Part shown: positions 52,546 through 60,937 of the stretch, piece after piece
Position numbering within the stretch: the first letter of the stretch is position 1
Layout of the letters: every line of letters begins with the position of its first letter
From: Mucilaginibacter sp. SG564
GTDB lineage: Bacteria; Bacteroidota; Bacteroidia; Sphingobacteriales; Sphingobacteriaceae
Length of the DNA stretch: 64,000 bases
Direction of reading: 5' to 3'
Assembly: GCF_013149275.1 (NCBI RefSeq)
Contig: NZ_JABGNA010000017.1
Coordinates: 1 to 64,000 of the forward strand
Position numbers and translations under genes: made by a program
Notes under the pieces: model-generated
Databases searched by the model: none
Seen by the model: only the letters and a program-made list of their open reading frames with translations
Told to the model about the DNA's origin: nothing

Positions 52546-52634
52546 AACAAATAACAGAAAATTAAACTTTAAACAAATCGGTGAAATCACCCTCAATCGG
52601 TGAAATCATCAAAATCAACAAAATAAACAAAACA

Positions 52635-53693
52635 ATGGCAAAATTAAATTTCGGCGGTACTGAAGAAAACGTAGTAACCCGCGAAGAGTTTCCTTTATCA
52701 AAAGCGCAGGAAGTATTGAAAGACGAAGTTGTAGCGGTAATTGGCTACGGCGTTCAAGGTCCTGGTCAGGCATTAAACCAAAAAGACAATGGCATCAATG
52801 TAATTGTTGGTCAGCGTAAAGGCACTAAAACATGGGATAAAGCAGTAAGCGATGGCTTTGTACCCGGCGAAACACTTTTTGAAATTGAAGAAGCTCTGGA
52901 AAGAGGAACTGTAATTTGCTATTTATTAAGTGATGCAGCTCAGATCGCCCTTTGGCCAACCGTTAAAAAACACTTAACTCCTGGTAAAGCATTATACTTT
53001 TCTCATGGTTTTGGTATTACTTTTAACGAGCAAACCGGCATAGTTCCTCCAGCTGATGTTGACGTATTTTTAGTTGCTCCTAAAGGTTCAGGTACTTCAT
53101 TGCGTCGTATGTTCCTGCAAGGCCGTGGCTTAAACTCAAGCTACGCTATTTTCCAGGATGCAACTGGTAAAGCATTTGAGCGTGTTATTTCATTAGGTAT
53201 CGCGGTAGGTAGCGGTTACCTGTTTGAAACCAACTTCAAAAAAGAAGTATATAGCGATTTAACCGGCGAGCGTGGTACACTGATGGGTTGTATCCAGGGT
53301 ATCTTCGCTGCTCAGTACGATGTATTACGCAGCAAAGGCCACTCACCATCTGAGGCATTTAACGAAACTGTTGAAGAGTTAACCCAATCATTAATGCCAT
53401 TAGTTGCAGAAAATGGTATGGATTGGATGTATGCCAACTGCTCAACTACTGCACAACGTGGTGCTTTGGATTGGTGGAAAAAATTCCGTGATGCTACTAA
53501 ACCAGTATTTGAAGAATTATACGAAAGCGTAGCTACCGGCAAAGAGTCACAACGTTCTATCGACTCAAACAGCCAGCCAGACTACCGCGAGAAACTGGAT
53601 GCCGAATTAAAAGAATTACGCGAAAGCGAATTATGGCAGGCAGGTAAAACTGTACGCAGCTTACGCCCTGAAAACCAGGTTGTAGAAGCGTAA
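52635..53693 (+). CDS. ilvC: Ketol-acid reductoisomerase
   Basis: A 352-residue KARI. The ATG at 52635 gives MAKLNFGGTEENVV; an upstream ATG (52581) would add 18 low-complexity residues. The Rossmann site reads VIGYGVQGPGQALNQKDNGINVIVGQRKG, and DAAQI and the Glu-rich C-terminal knot residues are seen. The pattern is closer to the plant/fungal-like class than to E. coli IlvC (491 residues). It catalyses isomerisation and NADPH reduction of acetolactate. A composite repeat separates it from leuC. Confidence 0.95.
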   Translation: MAKLNFGGTEENVVTREEFPLSKAQEVLKDEVVAVIGYGVQGPGQALNQKDNGINVIVGQRKGTKTWDKAVSDGFVPGETLFEIEEALERGTVICYLLSDAAQIALWPTVKKHLTPGKALYFSHGFGITFNEQTGIVPPADVDVFLVAPKGSGTSLRRMFLQGRGLNSSYAIFQDATGKAFERVISLGIAVGSGYLFETNFKKEVYSDLTGERGTLMGCIQGIFAAQYDVLRSKGHSPSEAFNETVEELTQSLMPLVAENGMDWMYANCSTTAQRGALDWWKKFRDATKPVFEELYESVATGKESQRSIDSNSQPDYREKLDAELKELRESELWQAGKTVRSLRPENQVVEA

Positions 53694-53696
53694 TCC

Positions 53697-53836
53697 AAGT
53701 ATCAGGTAGTTAGTATCAAGTATCAAGACCTTTTGATTTGCTGATACTAACTACTTGTTATTATAATGATATACCTGTACCATGTATCAGGCTCGCGCAA
53801 ATTACTTGATACTTGATACTCACTACTTGATACTTT
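53697..53836. repeat. Composite hairpin repeat between ilvC and leuC, TAGTATCAAGTATCA family
   Basis: Three arms are present: left 53697-53730, an inverse 53741-53757 (CTGATACTAACTACTTG) and a second inverse 53802-53835. The left arm can pair with either inverse, at one or two mismatches, so two alternative stems are possible. Confidence 0.88.
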
Positions 53837-53843
53837 AAAAAAC

Positions 53844-55262
53844 ATGGGACAAACATTATTTGATAAGATTTGGGATGCACACGTCGTCAGTAGCAACGAG
53901 GGTTTTCCCGACATTTTATACATCGACACACATTTCATACACGAAGTAACCAGTCCGCAGGCATTTGACGGTTTGCGCGCCAGAGGGTTACCGGTTTTCA
54001 GGCCAAAACAAACTGTGGCCACCGCCGATCATAACGTTCCTACAATTGATCAGCACCTCCCCATAAAAGAAGAACTTTCCCGCTACCAGGTTGATATGCT
54101 CACCAAAAACACCAAAGAGTTTGGTGTAGAGCTATATGGTCTTGGTCACCCTTACCAGGGTATAGTACACGTAATAGGGCCCGAGCTGGGCATTACCCGC
54201 CCCGGTGGCACTTATGTTTGCGGCGATAGCCATACCTCAACACACGGCGCCTTTGGTGCCATAGCGTTTGGTATCGGCACTTCACAGGTAGAGCAGGTGT
54301 TGGCAACCCAGTGTTTGCTGCAATCTCGTCCTAAGCGCATGAAGATTGAAGTGAACGGCAAATTGCACAAAGGTGTTGGCGCTAAAGATATCATCCTGTA
54401 TATCATTGCCAAGATCTCGGCCGCAGGCGGTACGGGTTATGCAGTGGAATATGCTGGTGATACCATCCGTTCTTTAAGCATGGAAGGCCGCATGACCATC
54501 TGTAACATGAGCATCGAAATGGGGGCCCGCTGCGGATTGATAGCTCCCGACGAAACAACTATTGAATACGTAAAAGGCCGCGAATTTGCCCCTAAAGGTG
54601 AAGAGTGGGACAAAGCAGTTGCTTACTGGAAAACTTTATACTCTGACGCTGATGCTCAGTTTGATGAAGTATTATCCTTTAAAGCCGAAGACATTGAGCC
54701 AATGATCACCTACGGTACAAACCCGGGTATGGGCATTGGCGTAACACAACACGTTCCCGAAACCGCTTCGTTTGAAGCCAAAGAGCAGGGATCATACAAA
54801 AAAGCCCTGGAATATATGGGCCTGCATGATGATGAACAGTTATTGGGTAAACCCATTGACTATGTATTCATCGGCAGTTGCACCAACTCGCGCATTGAGG
54901 ACCTTCGCCAGGTAGCCGAATTTGTAAAAGGCAAGCACAAGGCAGACAACGTTACCGTATGGGTAGTTCCCGGATCAAAACAGGTACAGGAACAAGCCAT
55001 CCGTGAGGGACTGGATAAAATATTTGATGCGGCAGGTTTCCCGCTTCGCGAACCGGGATGCAGCGCATGCCTGGGCATGAACGAGGATAAAATACCGGCA
55101 GGCAAATATTGCGTATCCACCTCCAACCGTAATTTCGAAGGCAGACAGGGGCCAAATTCCCGCACCTTCCTGGCCAGTCCGCTCACCGCGGCAGCATCGG
55201 CTATTACGGGTAAGGTAACGGATATACGGGAGTTTTTGAAAGAAGAAGAATTGGTAGGTTAA
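53844..55262 (+). CDS. leuC: 3-isopropylmalate dehydratase, large subunit
   Basis: A 472-residue aconitase-family enzyme. Cluster ligands are visible in FIGSCTNSRIEDLR and GCSACLGMNEDKIPAGKYC. GDSHTSTHGAFGAIAFGIGTSQVEQVLATQ is the conserved N-terminal substrate segment. It works with the product of leuD to isomerise 2- to 3-isopropylmalate. Length is normal. It starts 8 nt after a repeat arm. Confidence 0.97.
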   Translation: MGQTLFDKIWDAHVVSSNEGFPDILYIDTHFIHEVTSPQAFDGLRARGLPVFRPKQTVATADHNVPTIDQHLPIKEELSRYQVDMLTKNTKEFGVELYGLGHPYQGIVHVIGPELGITRPGGTYVCGDSHTSTHGAFGAIAFGIGTSQVEQVLATQCLLQSRPKRMKIEVNGKLHKGVGAKDIILYIIAKISAAGGTGYAVEYAGDTIRSLSMEGRMTICNMSIEMGARCGLIAPDETTIEYVKGREFAPKGEEWDKAVAYWKTLYSDADAQFDEVLSFKAEDIEPMITYGTNPGMGIGVTQHVPETASFEAKEQGSYKKALEYMGLHDDEQLLGKPIDYVFIGSCTNSRIEDLRQVAEFVKGKHKADNVTVWVVPGSKQVQEQAIREGLDKIFDAAGFPLREPGCSACLGMNEDKIPAGKYCVSTSNRNFEGRQGPNSRTFLASPLTAAASAITGKVTDIREFLKEEELVG

Positions 55263-55272
55263 TTATAAAAAC

Positions 55273-55362
55273 CATGTCATTGCGAGGAGGAACGACGAAG
55301 CAATCTCATCGCATTCAATATACAAACGACGAGATTGCCACGCTATCGCTCGCAATGACATG
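55273..55362. repeat. Hairpin repeat of the GTCATTGCGAG...GCAATCTC type
   Basis: CATGTCATTGCGAG (55273-55286) pairs exactly with CTCGCAATGACATG (55349-55362), and the inner GCAATCTC (55300-55307) with GAGATTGC (55331-55338). Sequences of this general type are known as common intergenic repeats in many bacterial genomes. Confidence 0.9.
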
Positions 55363-55373
55363 AAAAGAAATAA

Positions 55374-55667
55374 ATGATACTTGAAGTAGCCATTTTAAAT
55401 ATAATACCCGGCCAGGAAGATGAGTTTATAAACGCATTTTCAAAAGCTCAAGGTATCATCTCAAAGATGGCAGGCTATATCTCACATCAATTAAAAAGAT
55501 GTATGGAGAATACAAGTCAATTCATCTTATTGGTGGAGTGGGAAAAACTCACCGACCATACAGAGGGCTTCAGGCAATCAAAAGAATACCAGGAATGGAA
55601 AAGGTTATTACATCATTTTTATGATCCTTTTCCGGTTGTTGAACATTATACAGATATTAAGTTATAG
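55374..55667 (+). CDS. Antibiotic-biosynthesis-monooxygenase (ABM) domain protein
   Basis: A 97-residue ferredoxin-like fold protein with the ABM pattern: MILEVAILNIIPGQEDEFINAF at the start, GYISHQLKRCMENTSQFILLVEWE in the middle and HFYDPFPVVEHY at the end. Such proteins act as small monooxygenases or heme/quinone-related dimers; the substrate here is unknown. It is inserted between leuC and leuD, flanked by repeats, without an obvious link to leucine synthesis. Confidence 0.85.
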   Translation: MILEVAILNIIPGQEDEFINAFSKAQGIISKMAGYISHQLKRCMENTSQFILLVEWEKLTDHTEGFRQSKEYQEWKRLLHHFYDPFPVVEHYTDIKL

Positions 55668-55674
55668 ACAAAAT

Positions 55675-55712
55675 AGTCTCATATCTCACATCTAACATCT
55701 CATATCTAAAAG
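55675..55712. repeat. One-armed direct-repeat tract, TCTCATATC units
   Basis: TCTCATATCTCACATCTAAC and ATCTCATATCTA occur in direct order just before the leuD ATG, with no inverted partner. It resembles a single arm of the hairpin class. Confidence 0.6.
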
Positions 55713-55713
55713 T

Positions 55714-56304
55714 ATGGCAACTAAAATATTTAAACATATACAAACCAGCGTAGTGCCTCTGCCTATCGAGAATATCGATACGGATCAGATCATCCCTGCC
55801 CGTTTCTTAAAAGCTACCACCCGCGAAGGCTTTGGTAACAATCTTTTCCGCGACTGGCGTTTTGATGAGAATGATAGCCCTAAAGAGGACTTCGTGCTCA
55901 ACAACCCTACCTTTAGTGGTAAGGTACTGGTTGCCGGCAAAAACTTTGGCTGCGGCAGCAGTCGCGAGCACGCTGCATGGGCAATATCTGATTATGGCTT
56001 TGATGCCGTAGTAAGCAGCTTTTTTGCCGATATATTTAAAGGCAATGCCTTAAACAATGGTCTGTTACCGGTACAGGTAAGCGACGATTTCCTGAAAAAG
56101 ATATTCGACGCCGTTTATGCCGATCATAACGCGGAGATCGAGATCGACCTGGAACGACAACTGATCATCATCTCGGCCACTGGCGAACAGGAAAGCTTTG
56201 AGATCAATCCATACAAAAAAGCCTGTCTGATAAACGGCTATGACGATATTGATTACATCCTGAGCAAAAAAGAGCTGATAGCAGAGTTTGAAGAATCTAA
56301 ATAA
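55714..56304 (+). CDS. leuD: 3-isopropylmalate dehydratase, small subunit
   Basis: A 196-residue swivel-domain protein: VPLPIENIDTDQIIPARFLK, NFGCGSSREHAAWAI and a normal C-terminus. It forms the active heterodimer with LeuC. Its start codon comes one base after a direct-repeat tract. Confidence 0.97.
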   Translation: MATKIFKHIQTSVVPLPIENIDTDQIIPARFLKATTREGFGNNLFRDWRFDENDSPKEDFVLNNPTFSGKVLVAGKNFGCGSSREHAAWAISDYGFDAVVSSFFADIFKGNALNNGLLPVQVSDDFLKKIFDAVYADHNAEIEIDLERQLIIISATGEQESFEINPYKKACLINGYDDIDYILSKKELIAEFEESK

Positions 56305-56323
56305 TTAACACAATCAAAAAATT

Positions 56324-56345
56324 CCCCCTTTAGGGGGTTAGGGGG
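56324..56345. repeat. CCCCCTTTAGGGGG hairpin overlapping the leuB ribosome-binding region
   Basis: CCCCC (56324-56328) can pair with GGGGG at 56333-56337 or at 56341-56345; the second block lies 3 nt before the leuB ATG (56349). A related hairpin follows ilvD. Confidence 0.65.
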
Positions 56346-56348
56346 CTT

Positions 56349-57428
56349 ATGGCACTTAAAAAACATATATTAGTAATACCCGGTGATGGCATCGGTACCG
56401 AAGTAACAACCTGGGGTAAGGCTGTACTGGAAGCCATTGGTCAAAAATTTGGTCATGAATTTACCTTTGACGAGGCTCTGATGGGCCACGCAGGTATCGA
56501 AGCAACTGGTAATCCGCTACCTGATGAAACTTTAGCCAAAGCAAAAGCCAGTGACGCTATTCTTTTTGGCGCTATTGGTCACATCAAATACGATAATGAT
56601 CCATCAGCCAAAGTACGTCCCGAACAAGGATTATTAAAAATACGTAAAGAGCTTGGGCTGTATGCCAATCTGCGCCCCATCATGCTGTTTGATGAGCTGC
56701 TGGATGCATCGAGCCTAAAACCCGAAATACTGAAAGGAACCGATATCCTGTTCTTCCGCGAACTAACCGGCGATGTTTACTTCGGCGAAAAGAAACGCAG
56801 TGAGGACAGGAATACCGCATCAGATCTAATGATATATTCCCGTTACGAGGTTGAACGTATCGCTATAAAGGCATACGAAGCAGCCCGTGTTCGTGGCAAA
56901 AGATTATGCTCTGTTGATAAGGCTAATGTACTGGAAGCATCACGCTTATGGCGTGAGGTTGTTCAGGAAATAGCTAAACAATACCCGGATGTGGAAACCG
57001 AGCATATGTTTATTGACAATGCAGCTATGCAGCTGGTTAAAAACCCTAAAAAGTTTGATGTGGTGTTAACTGCCAATCTTTTTGGTGATATTTTAACCGA
57101 CGAGGCTTCACAAATTGCAGGCTCCATGGGTATGCTGGCATCGGCATCTGTGGGTGATGGTACAGGTTTCTTTGAGCCTATCCATGGTTCGGCACATGAT
57201 ATTGCCGGACAGGACAAAGCCAACCCGCTGGCTTCTATCCTATCGGTAGCTTTAATGCTGGAGATCAGCTTTGGCTTGAAAGAAGAAGCAAAGCTGGTAA
57301 CATCAGCCGTTGATAAAGCGTTAAAAGATGGTTACCGCACCGGTGATATCGCTGACGCGAATACCGACAAAAGCAAAATTTTAGGCACTAAGGCCATGGG
57401 CCAAAAAGTGTTGGAATACTTACAATAA
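56349..57428 (+). CDS. leuB: 3-isopropylmalate dehydrogenase
   Basis: A 359-residue NAD-dependent beta-decarboxylating dehydrogenase. HILVIPGDGIGTEVT is the start. FFRELTGDVYFGEKKR and DNAAMQLVKNP hold substrate and metal residues, and LFGDILTDEASQIAGSMGMLASASVG and EPIHGSAHDIAGQDKANPLA are conserved. The NAD rather than NADP preference follows from family knowledge. Complete. Confidence 0.96.
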   Translation: MALKKHILVIPGDGIGTEVTTWGKAVLEAIGQKFGHEFTFDEALMGHAGIEATGNPLPDETLAKAKASDAILFGAIGHIKYDNDPSAKVRPEQGLLKIRKELGLYANLRPIMLFDELLDASSLKPEILKGTDILFFRELTGDVYFGEKKRSEDRNTASDLMIYSRYEVERIAIKAYEAARVRGKRLCSVDKANVLEASRLWREVVQEIAKQYPDVETEHMFIDNAAMQLVKNPKKFDVVLTANLFGDILTDEASQIAGSMGMLASASVGDGTGFFEPIHGSAHDIAGQDKANPLASILSVALMLEISFGLKEEAKLVTSAVDKALKDGYRTGDIADANTDKSKILGTKAMGQKVLEYLQ

Positions 57429-57490
57429 GTCAAAATTAAAAAGTCAAAAGTCAAAAATGTAATGACATAATGACCAATGACACAATGACT
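57429..57490. repeat. One-armed direct-repeat tract, GTCAAAA/AATGAC units
   Basis: GTCAAAATT, GTCAAAA and GTCAAAAA, then AATGACAT, AATGACC, AATGACA and AATGACT occur in direct order. The tract overlaps the apparent 5' end of the methyltransferase gene. Confidence 0.6.
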
Positions 57491-57496
57491 ACAACG

Positions 57497-58252
57497 ATGA
57501 AATGGAACGCTGATTTATACGACCAAAAGCATGCCTTTGTATTTCAATACGGCGAGGATGTGCTGGAATTACTGGATGTAAAACCCGGTGAATATATATT
57601 GGATTTGGGTTGCGGTACGGGCCATTTAACACAACAAATAAAAGATAAAGGCGCCCGTGTAAAAGGCACCGATTTTTCGCCCGAAATGATTGAACAGGCA
57701 AGGGCAAAATATCCTGAAGTTGACTTCGCGGTAGAAAATGCTGCCGATTTTTTTACGAACGAAAAATATGATGCCGTATTTTCAAATGCGGCGCTGCACT
57801 GGGTGCTTGATGCCAATGGCGCTGCCCGCAGTGTATATAACAGCTTGAAACACGGTGGTCGTTTTGTAGCCGAAATGGGTGGTAAAGGAAATGTGGCACA
57901 CTTGATTGAGGCCATTCAACTGGTATTGCAAAATCATGGTTACCATGTACAGGCTGATACCAAGCTGTGGTATTTCCCTTCTGTAGGCGAATATGCTACC
58001 CTGCTGGAAGAGCATGGCTTCAGGGTAACCTATATGGTGCATTATGACCGTAAAACACCGCTGCAGGATGGTGATGAAGGTGTAGCTAAATGGGTGACCA
58101 TGTTTGGCGCGCAATTCCTGGAGAATATCCCCGTAGAGGAAAAGGCAGAAATATTAAAAGAGATTACCCACAAACTGGAGCCCTTTTACAACGAAAACGG
58201 CCAATGGTATGCCGATTATAAAAGGCTGAGGTTTGTGGCCATAAAAGAATAA
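57497..58252 (+). CDS. Class I SAM-dependent methyltransferase (trans-aconitate methyltransferase-like)
   Basis: About 251 residues from ATG 57497 (MKWNADLYDQKHAFVF); ATGs at 57470 and 57485 lie within a repeat tract and only add low-complexity residues. Motif I is ILDLGCGTGHLTQQI, motif II GTDFSPEMIEQA, and AALHWVLD is the motif III segment of Tam-type enzymes. Tam methylates trans-aconitate, a dead-end product of aconitase chemistry; in a block with LeuCD a role in removing a related by-product is conceivable but inferred only. Confidence 0.88.
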   Translation: MKWNADLYDQKHAFVFQYGEDVLELLDVKPGEYILDLGCGTGHLTQQIKDKGARVKGTDFSPEMIEQARAKYPEVDFAVENAADFFTNEKYDAVFSNAALHWVLDANGAARSVYNSLKHGGRFVAEMGGKGNVAHLIEAIQLVLQNHGYHVQADTKLWYFPSVGEYATLLEEHGFRVTYMVHYDRKTPLQDGDEGVAKWVTMFGAQFLENIPVEEKAEILKEITHKLEPFYNENGQWYADYKRLRFVAIKE

Positions 58253-58254
58253 TT

Positions 58255-58390
58255 TAAGTAGCAAGTAATTAGTATCAAGTATCAAGACTTTTTATCTGTT
58301 TTGATTTAGATACCTACAGATAACGAATTGAATTGAGTAAAAAGTAAACGAATGGGTCTTGATACCTGATACTCGCTACTTGATACTAAC
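58255..58390. repeat. Hairpin repeat before leuA, TAGTATCAAGTATCA family
   Basis: AGTATCAAGTATCAAGAC (58271-58288) pairs with GTCTTGATACCTGATACT (58356-58373) at one mismatch, with outer units AAGTAGCAAGTAATT and CGCTACTTGATACTAAC. The spacer is 67 nt. Confidence 0.87.
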
Positions 58391-58414
58391 AAAAATTTAA
58401 AAACTAAGAAAGAT

Positions 58415-59581
58415 ATGTTACACGATCCCAACCGCGTTTATGTTTTTGATACTACGCTTCGCGATGGCGAGCAGGTACCGGGTTGCCAGTTAACACCCCC
58501 CGAAAAAATTGAGATAGCAAAAGAACTGGAGCTGCTGGGCGTGGATATTATTGAAGCAGGTTTCCCGGTTTCAAGTCCGGGCGATTTCAACAGCGTTGTT
58601 GAAATTTCAAAAGCTGTAAAAGAACCTACCGTTTGCGCCTTAACCCGTGCCAACAAAGGCGATATTGACGCTGCTATCGAATCGTTAAAATACGCCAAAC
58701 GCCCGCGTATCCACACGGGTATCGGTTCGTCTGATATGCACATCAAGCATAAATTTAACAGCACTCGCGAAGAAATTCTGGAACGTGCCGTTGAAGCCGT
58801 AAAATATGCCAAACGTGGTGTAGAAGATATTGAGTTTTATGCCGAAGATGCCGGTCGTGCCGATGTAGTGTACTTAGCACAAATGGTAGAAGCTGTAATT
58901 GCAGCGGGTGCTACCGTAGTGAATATTCCGGATACCAACGGCTATTGCCTGCCCGATCAATACGGTGCCAAGATCAAATTCCTGAAAGAGAACGTTAAAA
59001 ACATCGATAAGGCTATTATCTCGGTACATTGCCATAACGATTTAGGTTTAGCTACTGCTAACTCTATTGCAGGTTTGCAAAACGGTGCCCGCCAGATAGA
59101 AGGTACCATTAATGGTATTGGCGAACGTGCGGGCAATACTTCTATTGAAGAGGTGGTCATGATCCTGAAAACACACCAGGTACTGGGTTTACATACCCAG
59201 ATAGACTCTAAAAGATTTTATGAGCTTAGCCAGATGATCCGCACACAAATGCGCATGCCTGTACAGCCAAACAAAGCTATTGTAGGCGCCAACGCGTTCG
59301 CGCATAGCTCTGGTATTCACCAGGATGGCTTTTTGAAAATGCGCGAAAATTACGAGATCATTCGTCCGGAGGATGTGGGTTTCCCAAGCGCCAGTATCGT
59401 GCTTACCGCTCGCAGCGGCCGTCACGCGCTTAAATTCCACCTCGAACGCCTGGGCATCAACCTGAGCAAAGAGGAACTGGCCGAAGCATATACTAACTTT
59501 TTAACCCTTGCTGATGCTAAATTAGACATCAACGATAACGACCTGTTGAGCCTGGTAGCGCACAAGTTGGTAAAAAACTAA
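58415..59581 (+). CDS. leuA: 2-isopropylmalate synthase, short form
   Basis: A 388-residue HMGL-like TIM-barrel synthase that condenses acetyl-CoA with 2-oxoisovalerate. FDTTLRDGEQVPGCQLTPPEKIEIA is the catalytic start, and SVHCHNDLGLATANSIAGLQNGA holds metal-binding histidines. It ends around the second accessory subdomain, so the C-terminal leucine-binding regulatory domain (about 130 residues in LeuA of about 520) is missing. Other Claisen synthases (homocitrate, citramalate) are possible in principle, but the neighbours make LeuA by far the likeliest. Confidence 0.93.
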   Translation: MLHDPNRVYVFDTTLRDGEQVPGCQLTPPEKIEIAKELELLGVDIIEAGFPVSSPGDFNSVVEISKAVKEPTVCALTRANKGDIDAAIESLKYAKRPRIHTGIGSSDMHIKHKFNSTREEILERAVEAVKYAKRGVEDIEFYAEDAGRADVVYLAQMVEAVIAAGATVVNIPDTNGYCLPDQYGAKIKFLKENVKNIDKAIISVHCHNDLGLATANSIAGLQNGARQIEGTINGIGERAGNTSIEEVVMILKTHQVLGLHTQIDSKRFYELSQMIRTQMRMPVQPNKAIVGANAFAHSSGIHQDGFLKMRENYEIIRPEDVGFPSASIVLTARSGRHALKFHLERLGINLSKEELAEAYTNFLTLADAKLDINDNDLLSLVAHKLVKN

Positions 59582-59583
59582 TA

Positions 59584-60834
59584 ATGGAAACTGATACTAA
59601 GAACCAGCTGGATTTTGAAGCTGCGCATGAACGCCTTAAAGGTGTTGTTAAACGCACTCCGCTGGAATATAATGCCGGCTTATCGGCAAAGTACGAATGC
59701 GAGGTATACCTCAAACGTGAAGACCTGCAGGTTGTACGCTCTTACAAATTACGCGGCGCGTACAACATGATCAGCCAGTTAAGCGCCGAAGAATTAAGCC
59801 GGGGTGTGGTTTGTGCCAGTGCGGGCAATCATGCGCAGGGTGTGGCATTCAGCTGTAATGCTTTGGGTACCAAAGGCGTGATCTTTATGCCCGAGATCAC
59901 CCCAAGACAAAAAATCACTCAAACAGAAATGCATGGGCACGGCAACGTAGAGATCGTTTTAACCGGCGATACTTTTGATGATTGCCTGCGCGAAGCATTG
60001 ATCTATACAGAAGCCAATCAAATGACATTTATACCGCCATTTGATCATTACCGTATCATTGAAGGCCAGGGAACTGTAGGCTTAGAAATATTGGAGGATC
60101 TGCCGGATGTAGAGACCGTAGTTATGCCTATTGGCGGTGGCGGTATGGCGGCAGGTACCAGTAGCTACTTAAGGCAACACGTTCCGGGAGTTTACCTGAT
60201 AGGTGTGGAACCCGAAGGTGCCCCATCTATGCTGAAAGCTTTTGAACATGGTGAACCGATCACACTACCGGAGATAGATCGTTTTGTTGACGGTGCCGCG
60301 GTAAAACGTGTAGGTACTTTAACCTATGAAATTTGCCGCGAGTTACTGGATGAAATGTTGTTAGTACCCGAAGGAAAAGTTTGTACCACCATACTCAAGC
60401 TATACAACGAGGATGCCATTGTGGCTGAACCAGCTGGCGCACTTTCTGTAGCTGTATTAGACGCCTGCAAGGATAAAATCAAAGGAAAAAAAGTAGTTTG
60501 TGTAGTGAGCGGTGGTAATAATGATATTGCCCGCATGCAGGAGATCAAAGAGAAATCTTTATTGTATGAAGGACTTAAACACTACTTCATTGTACGCTTT
60601 CCACAGCGTCCGGGTGCTTTAAAATTGTTTGTGACCAATGTATTGGGTCCGCATGATGATATTACCCGATTTGAATTTATCAAGAAAAATGAAAAAGAGA
60701 ACGGCCCCGCCCTGGTAGGGATCGAGCTACAATCGGCCGATGATTATCCGGCCCTATTAAAACGTATGCTGGCTCATCGCTTTAATGTTATTGAGCTCAA
60801 TAAAGACCGTACTCTGTTTGAGTATCTGGTGTAA
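59584..60834 (+). CDS. ilvA: Threonine dehydratase
   Basis: A 416-residue PLP enzyme turning threonine into 2-oxobutyrate, the first step to isoleucine. The PLP lysine is in VRSYKLRGAYNMI, with SAGNHAQGVAF and GGGGMAAGTSSYL binding cofactor and phosphate. A single ACT-like domain (from about residue 330, HYFIVRFPQRPGALKLF) is present for feedback control. Its ATG lies 2 nt after the leuA stop codon. Confidence 0.95.
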   Translation: METDTKNQLDFEAAHERLKGVVKRTPLEYNAGLSAKYECEVYLKREDLQVVRSYKLRGAYNMISQLSAEELSRGVVCASAGNHAQGVAFSCNALGTKGVIFMPEITPRQKITQTEMHGHGNVEIVLTGDTFDDCLREALIYTEANQMTFIPPFDHYRIIEGQGTVGLEILEDLPDVETVVMPIGGGGMAAGTSSYLRQHVPGVYLIGVEPEGAPSMLKAFEHGEPITLPEIDRFVDGAAVKRVGTLTYEICRELLDEMLLVPEGKVCTTILKLYNEDAIVAEPAGALSVAVLDACKDKIKGKKVVCVVSGGNNDIARMQEIKEKSLLYEGLKHYFIVRFPQRPGALKLFVTNVLGPHDDITRFEFIKKNEKENGPALVGIELQSADDYPALLKRMLAHRFNVIELNKDRTLFEYLV

Positions 60835-60854
60835 GAAATCGCTTCAAAATACTT

Positions 60855-60919
60855 TTGTCATTCTGAACGTAGTGAAGAATCTAATCGCCGAATAGATCCT
60901 TCGTACCTCAGGATGACAA
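60855..60919. repeat. Hairpin repeat of the GTCATTCTGAA...AGATTC type, between convergent genes
   Basis: TTGTCAT (60855-60861) pairs with ATGACAA (60913-60919), with CTGA/TCAG and GAAGAATCT/AGATCCTTC inside (some mismatches). It lies between convergent ilvA and the ABC ATPase gene, so it may act as a two-way terminator. Repeats of this type are known from other Bacteroidota. Confidence 0.82.
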
Positions 60920-60937
60920 TTTTGTTATTATATCATT

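Noticed and set aside
57470..57496. Earlier start of the Tam-like methyltransferase
   Set aside because: The extra residues (MTNDTMTTT) are encoded by a direct-repeat tract; MKWNADLYDQKH fits the family start.
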